64,000 nt of DNA from Nitrososphaeria archaeon. GTDB lineage: Archaea > Thermoproteota > Nitrososphaeria > JACIWG01. The notes below the pieces were generated by a model, which was not told the DNA's origin, did no database searches, and was given only the letters and a program-made list of their open reading frames with translations. How positions within the stretch are numbered: the first letter of the stretch is position 1; every line of letters starts with the position of its first letter. The DNA is taken from positions 516,514 to 580,513 of the forward strand of contig JARVJP010000009.1 in NCBI GenBank assembly GCA_029776065.1, read 5' to 3'. Of the stretch, positions 25,869 through 34,303 are shown in pieces. The translations under genes were made by a program, and so were the position numbers.

Positions 25869-26911
25869 AAATAAACATTCCTATAGAAGATTCAAAAGAA
25901 AGCGTTAGCGCATTCTTCGATAAAACTTTCACCTACTTGTCCGACGTTAAAAGGGTTTTTGGAAAAAAAATGATATTCCATGATAGAAACTCAGACGAAC
26001 TAAAGCCAATTGTCTCTCTCTCTGAGATGCCTATGCCTTTAAACATCGAAGTATTTGACCAGGTAGAAGAAGCCTGTGACATTATAAGTATAGATTCTTC
26101 TTGCATCTCTATAGGTGAAACTGAAGATGGTACGGTATACGCCGTTAAATCGGGTGTTTCTGTATACAACAGTTCTAAGCCCAAGTCTTTTCACATTTAC
26201 GGCCCTTATCTTGTTTACCTTGACGAGCAGGTTATTAGGCAGATTTATCGCGATAATCCGTTTAAAGAAAAGCTCGTCAAGCTAGTCACACTTGATAATG
26301 AATATGCAAAAGATTTAGTTCGAGTTATAATTGAAAGGGAAGTTCAAAGGTATATGGCTACAAAGTTTGAGAATAGCATAATACTAGTTGATGGATCACT
26401 TAAGCCTTCTTTGTTTGAGGTGGAAGGATGTTCATTAAGTGAGGTTATGGACATCTCAAAGGAGCGAGGGAACACGTTCTTAGGTGTCTCTAAACGAAGC
26501 AAGTTCAAGCTTATAAAGAAAATCTTAACTCACCTTGAACTATTAAATTACGCTCCTGTTAAAGTTGATGTTCATCACATACTAGACAACCTAGTAACTA
26601 AACTTGAAGGCCACATATTTGTTGTGAAGTTCAAGAGGCATGGTTACGCTTTCAGGGTGGACGTTCCATACGATTCTCTACTCCACGTTGACGTTTTATT
26701 AGGAAAGGTGTTGTGGAACGATGGTTTTAAGCATGGTTACCCAGAATCATTAATCATGGCACACAGCGTTTCTATCTTTAATGCGGTTGAACAGGTTTCT
26801 ATAAAGAGTGCGTTAGCTCGCTCATTGAACATCGTCCAGATACCCACTAGAAAGTTAAGGAGGTCTATCCTAGGAGGTTTAAAATTTGAGGGAGGTCTAA
26901 CGAATATATGA
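25859..26911 (+). CDS. nurA: NurA 5'-3' nuclease
   Basis: This protein of 350 residues is the NurA nuclease that works with the HerA translocase to resect DNA ends during homologous recombination. The NurA fold is recognised by the first acidic strand ISIDSSCISIGE (D79) and by the IILVDGSL strand (D178). A conserved basic stretch near the end is KRHGYAFRVDVPY. The start is ATG at 25859. A TTG at 25850 would add three residues but lies before the expected transcript start. The stop overlaps the herA ATG by four bases. mre11 and rad50, common neighbours in other archaea, are absent from this window. Confidence 0.88.
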   Translation: MNNKINIPIEDSKESVSAFFDKTFTYLSDVKRVFGKKMIFHDRNSDELKPIVSLSEMPMPLNIEVFDQVEEACDIISIDSSCISIGETEDGTVYAVKSGVSVYNSSKPKSFHIYGPYLVYLDEQVIRQIYRDNPFKEKLVKLVTLDNEYAKDLVRVIIEREVQRYMATKFENSIILVDGSLKPSLFEVEGCSLSEVMDISKERGNTFLGVSKRSKFKLIKKILTHLELLNYAPVKVDVHHILDNLVTKLEGHIFVVKFKRHGYAFRVDVPYDSLLHVDVLLGKVLWNDGFKHGYPESLIMAHSVSIFNAVEQVSIKSALARSLNIVQIPTRKLRRSILGGLKFEGGLTNI

Positions 26912-28377
26912 GGATTGTCTCGAAAAAAGATGATGAGATAGTTGTGCTAGCTCTGCCAAGTGAAGATATCCCAAAAGGTGGATACTTGGTCATAGATGAC
27001 ACTTCTGTGAATAAGGAGATGGTGGTTCAAGTCTACGATGAAACATATCTAGACTCTTCAAGTTTCCTAGATGAAATCGTAAGAGACGAAGTCATCAAGT
27101 CTTCTGCTCCTTCAACAGAAAATGACCCTCTTCAGATAAGTGCTCTGTCTTACATGTTGATGGATATGCGCTTTTTAAAATGCAAGATTAGGGGGACGTT
27201 CCAAGATGGTCACTTCATTCCCATATCAACTTGGTTACCATCTAGAACGAGTTCTAAGATAAGGTTGGTTAAAGTAAACGAGCTCTACTCGAAGATACTT
27301 GGGAGAACGGATCTAAACGTGGCGATCGGCACCACGACGGATGGGCAGCCATATCATATTAGTCTAAATAACTTAGACGGCCAACTCAATATAATAACTG
27401 GGAAGAAGGAATCTGGTAAGTCTCATCTATCTAAAATACTTGTATCAAAGTTGGTTGAAAATGGGGCGTATGTAATCGTCTTCGATATCAACAACGAATA
27501 CGCTGGAATAGTGAAAAAGACAGATGGCTCAGAAACAGCCATCTCCAGAAAGTTTCTCAGAATGAAACCTAGTGAAAACCTGATCTTCTCCCTAGAATAT
27601 ATTGGAAAGAGGACTTTGGTGAACGTGCTCCAAAATGTTTTGGATACACCTGGTGTTACATTAAGAGAATTTATTAGAATAATTGATGATCTACAATCTA
27701 AAGGCTGTTTGACAATAAAGGAACTGGGGGAAGCGATTCAGAACTGGAAATGTAATGAATTTGTTCGCGATGCCCTTTTTACAAGGTACTATTCACTGCT
27801 TTCTTCAAAACTTTTTTCCGACGACCTCGAGGACACATTCGATGTCGAAAAAGTGTTACGACAGTTCCACGAAGGGCTAGCCCTTGTTATCCAATTGGGC
27901 AATACTTCGCCTCTAACTCGCAAAATCGTTGTTGAAGCATTACTAAATAAATTATGTGATCTACTTGAAAGTGGTCGAATCCCACCTATCTTTCTTTTCG
28001 CTGAAGAAGCGCACCTCTACCTAAGAGACACATACTGGGATGACATAGTTACCAGAATGCGCCATTACGGTGTATTCACCACGTTCATTACCAATCAACC
28101 TGACGCGATACCAAACGGTATTTACAGGCAGGCTGACAACATATTCTTATACAATTTTGTGAATACAAACGATCTAGAAATGGTTTCTCGTGCGTCTACC
28201 GTAGATGTCGAAACCATCAAGTCACTTGTTAGAACCCTTCCACCAAGACATTGTCTTATTATTGGGAAAGTTGCTGCTAGCATGCCGACTTTAGTTAAAG
28301 TTGCTTCGCTCGACTTTCAAGCTATGGGTGAAACAAAAAGATTCTTTAAGAATAGGTTAGCAGTAGTTATGCACTAG
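26908..28377 (+). CDS. herA: HerA hexameric DNA translocase
   Basis: This 489-residue ATPase is the partner of NurA. The N-terminal beta-barrel (HAS domain) covers roughly residues 1-130. The P-loop GKKESGKS is at 165-172, and the Walker B region ends in the two acidic residues E366-E367 of FAEEAHLYL. VTRMRHYGVFTTFITNQPDAIP provides the sensor strand and arginine-finger region. All the residues for ATP hydrolysis are present, in contrast with the relative at 17665. It overlaps nurA by ATGA. A T-rich run (CCTTTTTTG) at about 28398-28406 may end the transcript. Confidence 0.92.
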   Translation: MRIVSKKDDEIVVLALPSEDIPKGGYLVIDDTSVNKEMVVQVYDETYLDSSSFLDEIVRDEVIKSSAPSTENDPLQISALSYMLMDMRFLKCKIRGTFQDGHFIPISTWLPSRTSSKIRLVKVNELYSKILGRTDLNVAIGTTTDGQPYHISLNNLDGQLNIITGKKESGKSHLSKILVSKLVENGAYVIVFDINNEYAGIVKKTDGSETAISRKFLRMKPSENLIFSLEYIGKRTLVNVLQNVLDTPGVTLREFIRIIDDLQSKGCLTIKELGEAIQNWKCNEFVRDALFTRYYSLLSSKLFSDDLEDTFDVEKVLRQFHEGLALVIQLGNTSPLTRKIVVEALLNKLCDLLESGRIPPIFLFAEEAHLYLRDTYWDDIVTRMRHYGVFTTFITNQPDAIPNGIYRQADNIFLYNFVNTNDLEMVSRASTVDVETIKSLVRTLPPRHCLIIGKVAASMPTLVKVASLDFQAMGETKRFFKNRLAVVMH

Positions 28378-28410
28378 ACGTCAAGTAATTTACTATGCCT
28401 TTTTTGAAAA

Positions 28411-28421
28411 CTTATTAAATG
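28411..28421 (+). promoter_or_regulatory. TATA box for the XRE-type regulator
   Basis: CTTATTAAATG lies 21 to 31 bases before the ATG at 28442. This supports that ATG over the in-frame ATG at 28430 and indicates a leaderless mRNA. Confidence 0.4.
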
Positions 28422-28441
28422 ACATTTGAGTGATGATATTG

Positions 28442-29131
28442 ATGTCACTACAGTACGATGAAATCTTAAAGAGAATTGTTGGTGATGTGGTTTTAAGTGA
28501 CAACGTTGGATTAGCTCTGAGGTCTTGGCGAGAGAAACTAAATGTGAAACAGGTTGAACTCGCTAAACATCTAGGGATTTCTCCCGCAGTACTCAGCGAC
28601 TATGAGAGTGGGAGGAGAAGCTCGCCTGGAACCACATTCGTAAAGAAGTATGTGAAGTCATTAGTTGATATTGATCAGAAAGGTAACAAGATATTAGGTA
28701 AACTAGATGTACCACTTAGTGAAACCGCCATATTGGCCATAGGTGAATACAAGCAATCGATCGGTGCGAAACAGATCGTTCAAGCTCTTGATGCAGAGGT
28801 TCTATCTGGGGAAGAGCTGCTTAATCAGCAGATACATGGTTACACGGTCCTTGACAGTATAAAGACTATTTTGACGATGTCAGGCCTAGATTTCATAAAG
28901 ATATTTGGTTTTAACTCAGAGCGTGTTTTGGTGTTTACAAAGGTCGGTCTTGGGCGTTCCCCCATAGTTGCAGTTCGAGTTTCACAGGTGAAACCTAGAA
29001 TGGTGGTTTTGCATGGTCCAAAGCAGGTTGACCCACTTGCTGTGGAAATCTCGAAGAAAGACAATATAATACTTTGCATAACTAGGTTGCAGTCAGAGAA
29101 CCAGGTAATCGCTAATCTTCAAAGGTTTTAA
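28442..29131 (+). CDS. XRE-type transcriptional regulator
   Basis: This protein of 229 residues has an N-terminal helix-turn-helix of the Cro/C1 type at about residues 22-75: WREKLNVKQVELAKHLGISP followed by LSDYESGRR, a textbook recognition helix. The C-terminal 120 residues form an alpha/beta domain (LDFIKIFGFNSERVLVFTKVGLGRSPIVAVRV) found with this helix-turn-helix in many archaea, probably for ligand binding or dimer formation. It belongs to the archaeal family of predicted regulators of unknown targets. I choose ATG at 28442 because of the TATA box. It is a separate transcription unit after herA, and a link to nurA-herA is possible but not shown. Confidence 0.82.
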   Translation: MSLQYDEILKRIVGDVVLSDNVGLALRSWREKLNVKQVELAKHLGISPAVLSDYESGRRSSPGTTFVKKYVKSLVDIDQKGNKILGKLDVPLSETAILAIGEYKQSIGAKQIVQALDAEVLSGEELLNQQIHGYTVLDSIKTILTMSGLDFIKIFGFNSERVLVFTKVGLGRSPIVAVRVSQVKPRMVVLHGPKQVDPLAVEISKKDNIILCITRLQSENQVIANLQRF

Positions 29132-29182
29132 CCAACAAAATTTTCTTAGTGAAACAAAAATAGGGGTTGTGGGCATCTAGCC

Positions 29183-30658
29183 TTATTTGACTGTTAATGG
29201 GCCCATAACTGGTTGAGGGTTTGCTCTTGCATAGACTAAGGCTACTCTCATTGCTTTGTCCAGTGTTAGAAAGCCGTAACCCGCGTCACGGCCTTTCCAA
29301 GTGTAAGTTACCACTTCAAAGCCACTGAAGACGTCGGAGACATAAGCTCTCCCACCTTTCATTGGAACACTTGACGCTGCTCTATCTAGTATATACTCAA
29401 CATCTTTTTGGTTGAACCATGGATATCGCTCAAGAATTAACGCCGCTATCGCCGATACATGAGGTGCTGCTTGGCTCGTCCCCCAGACCGCGTAGAAGGA
29501 CTCCGCGTATGGGCCTTCTGGTTTATAGGGGCCTCTAATCGCAGCTCCTGGTGCTGACACATCTAATACCCTCCAAGTCTGTCCAAGGTCTGAATTTGGT
29601 CTACCACTAAAGTCTGTTAGATAGACGTGCCAATTGTTCATGTACATCTTTTCTGTGTTGGGGTCATACACCTTGTTTTTGGTGTTGAGTTTTTCTGGTA
29701 CATCATTCCACCACCAATAGTAGTTGTAGTAGCCTCCACCGTATTCCTGTGTCCAACCTGCTGCCGCAGTAGAAATGACCTGAGAGTATGCCCCTGGCCA
29801 TTCCATTCCCTCTTCACCGTTATTCCCAGCTGATGCTACAACTATCACACCATTGCTGATGGCGTAGTCTATCGCTTCCTCTATTATCTTAGTTGGCGAT
29901 GGCCCTCCTAAGCTCATGTTGATGACGATTTTAACGCCGTATTCGGCTGCTAAGTCTCCTACGTACCTTATGCCTGCTGCAACCATCTCATCTGTTCCAC
30001 CGGAGTAGAAATAACCATTCCCATCAGGGTCAAAAACGACCCAGTCATCTAACACAAGTACAGGGATTATGGTTACCTTCGGTGCCACCCCCTTCACCCA
30101 ATAATCTTCTCCTAACCTTGAGAAGAAAAATCCGGTTATAATGCTTGTGACGTGTGTTCCATGTCCTGAACCCCAACCAAATCCATTTGCATCTGGGTTT
30201 CCTTCGTCATGCGTTAGAAAGCCTCTGTCACTTCTTAATGGTCCATACGAGAATAAACCATCCTCTGAGAAGTTTCCTCCCTCTCCAACGTAGAACACGT
30301 CATGTGTGAACCCGATTCCCCACTCCTCTTTGATATTTACCATCGACTCTGGGAAATAGGTCAGGTAATTTGATAATAGACCTGTGTCTAAGACCGCTAC
30401 GTATATTCCCTCCCCATCATCAGTTTCCTCCGCATTAACCATGTCAACATTGAATGGTATAGGATCATGTGGTGTAACCAGCTCCATGTCGGTTATCTCC
30501 AGCGCCTTGAATACATCTACATGGTTCTTAAGCTGCCTTGCCACAAACTTTTGGCCATTATAAGTAAAGGCGTGTACAGAAACGTTCGCTTCAGAAAGCA
30601 ATGGAAGTAGCGATGAAATAGCTAGGATCGTTATTATAAGTATTATCTTTATTCTCAT
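29183..30658 (-). CDS. Secreted subtilisin-like serine protease (S8)
   Basis: This 491-residue protein begins with a clear signal peptide (residues 1-24, KIILIITILAISSLLPLL). The catalytic triad is D91 in VAVLDTG, H166 in GHGTHV and S395 in GTSQAAPH, with the oxyanion asparagine in SAGNNG near 279. A long insert between D91 and H166 and an aromatic, tyrosine-rich loop (about 305-320) may bind metal or substrate. The mature enzyme should act outside the cell, probably on peptides for nutrition, although no peptide transporter is adjacent. There is no C-terminal anchor. The gene stands alone between convergent and same-strand neighbours. Confidence 0.93.
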   Translation of the reverse strand: MRIKIILIITILAISSLLPLLSEANVSVHAFTYNGQKFVARQLKNHVDVFKALEITDMELVTPHDPIPFNVDMVNAEETDDGEGIYVAVLDTGLLSNYLTYFPESMVNIKEEWGIGFTHDVFYVGEGGNFSEDGLFSYGPLRSDRGFLTHDEGNPDANGFGWGSGHGTHVTSIITGFFFSRLGEDYWVKGVAPKVTIIPVLVLDDWVVFDPDGNGYFYSGGTDEMVAAGIRYVGDLAAEYGVKIVINMSLGGPSPTKIIEEAIDYAISNGVIVVASAGNNGEEGMEWPGAYSQVISTAAAGWTQEYGGGYYNYYWWWNDVPEKLNTKNKVYDPNTEKMYMNNWHVYLTDFSGRPNSDLGQTWRVLDVSAPGAAIRGPYKPEGPYAESFYAVWGTSQAAPHVSAIAALILERYPWFNQKDVEYILDRAASSVPMKGGRAYVSDVFSGFEVVTYTWKGRDAGYGFLTLDKAMRVALVYARANPQPVMGPLTVK

Positions 30659-30724
30659 TTTCCCCTATCCAAATAATTTTGAGAATTAACAATAAATACT
30701 TTTAGCCAAAAAAATGATCAGTTT

Positions 30725-32404
30725 TTAGGTTTTTAAAACCTCACTGATTTTTACCCTGTTCTGGTCCCAAGTATCTCTTTTCCTCACCGTAACCGTATCG
30801 TCTTCTAATGTCTGATAGTCTATGGTTATGGCATTAGGGACACCTATTTCATCAACTCTAGCGTACCTTCTTCCGATCGACCCATCGTCGTCATAAAGTA
30901 CAGAAATGCCCTCTGCCTTGATCATGTTGAAGACTTCCTTTGCCTTTTCGTCAAGTCCATCTTTCTTCACCAATGGGAAGACCGCGAACTTATATGGTGC
31001 GATGTCCTCCTTTAAAGAGAGAATCACTCGATTCTCCCTCTCTGAATAGGCATGTTCAAGAGTAGCGCATATTATTCTCTCTATACCAAAACTAGGTTCA
31101 ACCACGTGTGGAATGAACTTTCTGGTTGAAATCGTTTCTTCTACTTCTTTTAAAGTGAAATACTCCCTTCCAAGCACTACCCCCTCAAGCTCTATCTTAC
31201 CAACTTCATTCAATTTTTGTGCGAGCGTTTTGGGATCGTATTTTGAGATCTCCACGAATATTTCTGAAGCTTTCCCATTAAATTCGTCCTTTACCCTCTT
31301 AGAGTTGACGTACGCTAAAGTCTTCTTCTCTCTCATCGGTTCTTTGAGTTCTTCTACTACATACATATCGATGCTTCCCTTGAGCGTGTGCGACTTCAAG
31401 TCATAATCTTGCCTGTACGCGTGCCCCGCAACTTCGATCCACCCATATTTCTCTGTTAGAACTTCTTGATCATAGGTTTGTGCAGAATAATGTGCCCTCT
31501 CTCCCTCTAACTTCGCCTTAAACCTTTGGAACTCGGATTTTACGCCGAGTTCGTTCAAGAACTTTTGTGAGAGTGCCATAAAGAATGCGAGCCATGGTTG
31601 TATGATGTACCCCTTATCGATGGCCTCCTTTGCTGACAACCTATATGGGATCTCATCTCCTCTAGCTACCTTTTTCTCATCAAGTATATTCATCTTTATG
31701 TCATCGACTTGATGCAGGTATTCACAGCTGTTATTATTTGGGTTGAAGAAGAATTCAAGTTCTATTTGAGAGAACTCTCTCAGTCTTATTAAGCCCTGTC
31801 TAGGTGATATCTCGTTTCTGTAAGCCTTTCCGATTTGAGCGACCCCTAAAGGCATCTTTCCCCTGTTGCTCTCATAGATCTGTTTAAACTCAACAAACAT
31901 TCCCTGCGCAGTCTCTGGCCTTAAAAAGCCAATGTTTTCACTATAAGGTCCTATGTTGGTTTGAAACATGGTCAAGAAGGCAGTTACTCTCCAACTACTT
32001 TGTCTGCATTCTGGGCATAAGATTTTATTCTCATTCATCAAATGTTCTAGAACATCAAGTCTTGTGGACTCTGATACTTGGATTCCTTGTTCTGCAAGAA
32101 GATGGTCGGCTCTGTATTTGTTATGGCATTTTAAACATTCGCTCATCGCGTCTTTGAATGAACCGACATGTCCAGAGGCTTCGAAGACGACATAAGGTCC
32201 AATTGTCGGTGACTCTATCTCAATAAAGCCATATTTATCAAGGAACATCTTTTTCCAAAGTCGCACGATGTTGTCTTTAAGTTTTGTACCAAGATCTCCA
32301 AGTACATAAAACCCTCCTACCCCTCCATAGGCTTCGTAAGCTTGCCAATAGAACCCTCTCCTCTTGGCTAGGGAGGTAACTTTATCCGTCAAACTTTCTT
32401 TCAT
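30725..32404 (-). CDS. glyS: Glycyl-tRNA synthetase, archaeal/eukaryotic alpha2 type
   Basis: This 559-residue class II synthetase charges tRNA(Gly). Motif 1 and 2 regions are clear (GFIEIESPTIGPY and FRPETAQGMFVEF, with RNEISPRQGLIRLREF). Motif 3 is FGIERI near residue 440, and the C-terminal anticodon-binding domain begins near APYKFAVFPLVKKDG. A CHNKYRADHL and CPECRQ pair may form a zinc site. Length is normal for the family. The start is ATG at 32404. The gene lies downstream of rpo12 on the same strand. Confidence 0.96.
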   Translation of the reverse strand: MKESLTDKVTSLAKRRGFYWQAYEAYGGVGGFYVLGDLGTKLKDNIVRLWKKMFLDKYGFIEIESPTIGPYVVFEASGHVGSFKDAMSECLKCHNKYRADHLLAEQGIQVSESTRLDVLEHLMNENKILCPECRQSSWRVTAFLTMFQTNIGPYSENIGFLRPETAQGMFVEFKQIYESNRGKMPLGVAQIGKAYRNEISPRQGLIRLREFSQIELEFFFNPNNNSCEYLHQVDDIKMNILDEKKVARGDEIPYRLSAKEAIDKGYIIQPWLAFFMALSQKFLNELGVKSEFQRFKAKLEGERAHYSAQTYDQEVLTEKYGWIEVAGHAYRQDYDLKSHTLKGSIDMYVVEELKEPMREKKTLAYVNSKRVKDEFNGKASEIFVEISKYDPKTLAQKLNEVGKIELEGVVLGREYFTLKEVEETISTRKFIPHVVEPSFGIERIICATLEHAYSERENRVILSLKEDIAPYKFAVFPLVKKDGLDEKAKEVFNMIKAEGISVLYDDDGSIGRRYARVDEIGVPNAITIDYQTLEDDTVTVRKRDTWDQNRVKISEVLKT

Positions 32405-32454
32405 GTCAATTGCACTATGGCTCTTAATCTCTTTGCAGCGTGGACTGTTAAAGT

Positions 32455-32619
32455 TTACGTTGCCTTTATAATTTTGACCACCGATGGTCTCTTTTTCTTA
32501 AGTATTCTATAACCACATATGCACTTAATTTCTAAGAGTTTAGACAACTCTGTTGACGATATCGTCGTGCCACATCTTACACATTCGTAATAGACCTCTC
32601 CAGAGGACTGCTCGCTCAT
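32455..32619 (-). CDS. rpo12: DNA-directed RNA polymerase subunit Rpo12 (RpoP)
   Basis: This 54-residue protein is one of the smallest polymerase subunits and is too short for most gene lists. It reads YYECVRCGTTISSTEL, then KCICGYRILKKKRPSVVKIIKAT, which is the Rpo12 (eukaryotic Rpb12) pattern with the glycine-tyrosine-arginine and the basic tail. The first zinc knuckle is CxxC. The second is CxC (C-I-C) instead of the usual CxxC, a one-residue deletion. ATG at 32619. It lies between the DegT aminotransferase and glyS on the minus strand. Confidence 0.85.
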   Translation of the reverse strand: MSEQSSGEVYYECVRCGTTISSTELSKLLEIKCICGYRILKKKRPSVVKIIKAT

Positions 32620-32645
32620 GTCAGCATAATCCCCTAGTTATGTCT

Positions 32646-33746
32646 TTATAAGAATTTCTTAACAGCCACCTTAAGGGTTTCCACGACCTTCATCCTATCT
32701 TCTTGTGATAGGGCTGGGTGTACCGGTAGCGATATCACATGTTCAGCTGCTGATTCACAATTCGGTAAGCATTGCTGGTTGTCTTTAAACAATGGTAGTT
32801 TGTTTAGTGGGATTGGATAATAGACGACTGCGCCGACACCGTTCTCTCTTAGGTACTGTACAATTTCATCACGTTTCCCCTTAACGTATAGGGTGTATAT
32901 GCTCCAGTTTGATTTGGCATAATCTTCTTCTACTGGCGTTATAACGTCTTTGATCTTCGAAAGCTCTTCGTTAAAGAACTTAGAATTCTCTCTTCTCGCT
33001 TTGATGAATCTATCAAGTTTCTTCATCTGCTCGGTTGCTATCGCTGCCTCAATTTGAGGCATTCTTAAGTTCAGTCCTAATATTTTAGAGTCATAAGTTT
33101 TGTGTTGCCCGTGAGATCGGATCATTCTCAGTCTCTCTGCGATTTCGTCATCGTTTGTTGTGACTACTCCCCCTTCGCCGCTTGTTATTATTTTGGTTGC
33201 ATAAAGGCTGAAACATCCGATTAAACCGATGCCTCCTGTCATTCTACCTTTGTATTCTGACCCAAGTGATTGTGCTGCGTCCTCGATTACAGATATATTG
33301 TTTTCTTGCGCTATCTCCATAACTTCATCCATCTTTGCTGGGTGGCCGTAGAGGTGGACTGGGATAATTATCTTTGTGTTATTTGTAATATTCTTCTTTA
33401 TCTCATCTATTGAAATGCAGTAGGTTCTCTGTTCTATGTCAGCAAGTTTGATTCTGGCTTTAACGAATAAGCTTGTTGTAGCTGTAGAGGCGAAAGTGAA
33501 TCCAGGTGCTATTGTCTCATCACCTTCTTTCACGTTCAACGCTATTAAAGCGGCTAAGAGGGCTGAAGTGCCTGAATTCACCGCTACCGCGTGTTTAACT
33601 TTGACAAATTCAGCGAATCGTCTCTCAAACTCTCTGACGAACTTCCCACCTTCAAAGCTTGAATCTGTTAGATAAAGGCTTTCCAGAACTCTCTGTGCTG
33701 CTTCTTTTTCTTCCTTCTCAATTATCGGTCTATTTATCGGGATCAT
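32646..33746 (-). CDS. DegT/DnrJ/EryC1-family PLP-dependent sugar aminotransferase
   Basis: This 366-residue enzyme of the DegT/DnrJ/EryC1 family transfers an amino group to a nucleotide-linked keto sugar. The PLP lysine is K185 in LYATKIITSGEGG. Also present are NSGTSALLAAL, the aspartate of IEDAAQSLGSEYKG that pairs with the pyridine nitrogen, and HGQHKTY followed by LGLNLRMP. No other sugar-nucleotide genes are close, so the substrate is unknown. The start is ATG at 33746 with GGGGA just before it. The GTG at 33758 would add four residues. Confidence 0.9.
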   Translation of the reverse strand: MIPINRPIIEKEEKEAAQRVLESLYLTDSSFEGGKFVREFERRFAEFVKVKHAVAVNSGTSALLAALIALNVKEGDETIAPGFTFASTATTSLFVKARIKLADIEQRTYCISIDEIKKNITNNTKIIIPVHLYGHPAKMDEVMEIAQENNISVIEDAAQSLGSEYKGRMTGGIGLIGCFSLYATKIITSGEGGVVTTNDDEIAERLRMIRSHGQHKTYDSKILGLNLRMPQIEAAIATEQMKKLDRFIKARRENSKFFNEELSKIKDVITPVEEDYAKSNWSIYTLYVKGKRDEIVQYLRENGVGAVVYYPIPLNKLPLFKDNQQCLPNCESAAEHVISLPVHPALSQEDRMKVVETLKVAVKKFL

Positions 33747-33869
33747 AGCCTTCCCCACATCAAAGGTTTGTGAGACCTTTCTTTATTCCTTACGGATAAG
33801 CTAAGACCAATACTCATCTAGTAAGTATAGATGACCATTTTATGAATCGATTTTCTTATCTGGCGATCG

Positions 33870-34220
33870 TCAGTTATGCGAATAAAAAAGTAACGCGATC
33901 AAATTAGATGCCAAGAATAGGATGCTTACGAAGATTGTTGTAATTACATTTAACGAGAAACCTATGTTCGCGAAGACGAGGGTCGAGTATATCTGGTAGG
34001 AGAAGACTATTATATTAAATACCATCACACTTATTTTAATAAAGGGCTTATATGGTGAAAACCTTTTAACATATGTTGCCGCAAGTGCTAGAAGGTTCAC
34101 AATTCCCACATAGAGCATTTCGTATGAGGTAATATCAAAGATTGGGGATATGGTGAAGACGATACCTGTGAAAAGGAAAAGAAGTATTGAAGGTGAAAAG
34201 GCTCTGCTTTTAGTGCTCAT
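33870..34220 (-). CDS. Small membrane protein of unknown function
   Basis: This 116-residue protein has four predicted membrane helices (about 10-30, 33-50, 62-80 and 88-112) separated by short loops, with a basic loop VKRFSPYKPFIK between the second and third. No known motif is visible. It starts at ATG 34220 and diverges from polB. A structural or transporter-like role cannot be assigned. Continuous open frame and hydrophobic periodicity support it as a real gene. Confidence 0.5.
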   Translation of the reverse strand: MSTKSRAFSPSILLFLFTGIVFTISPIFDITSYEMLYVGIVNLLALAATYVKRFSPYKPFIKISVMVFNIIVFSYQIYSTLVFANIGFSLNVITTIFVSILFLASNLIALLFYSHN

Positions 34221-34303
34221 CTTAAAACACTTCCATATAAGCGAATTTAAGCATTTTTAAAAAGTTTATCAAAAACCTCTTTAGGCATATTATTGGAGGA
34301 TTC

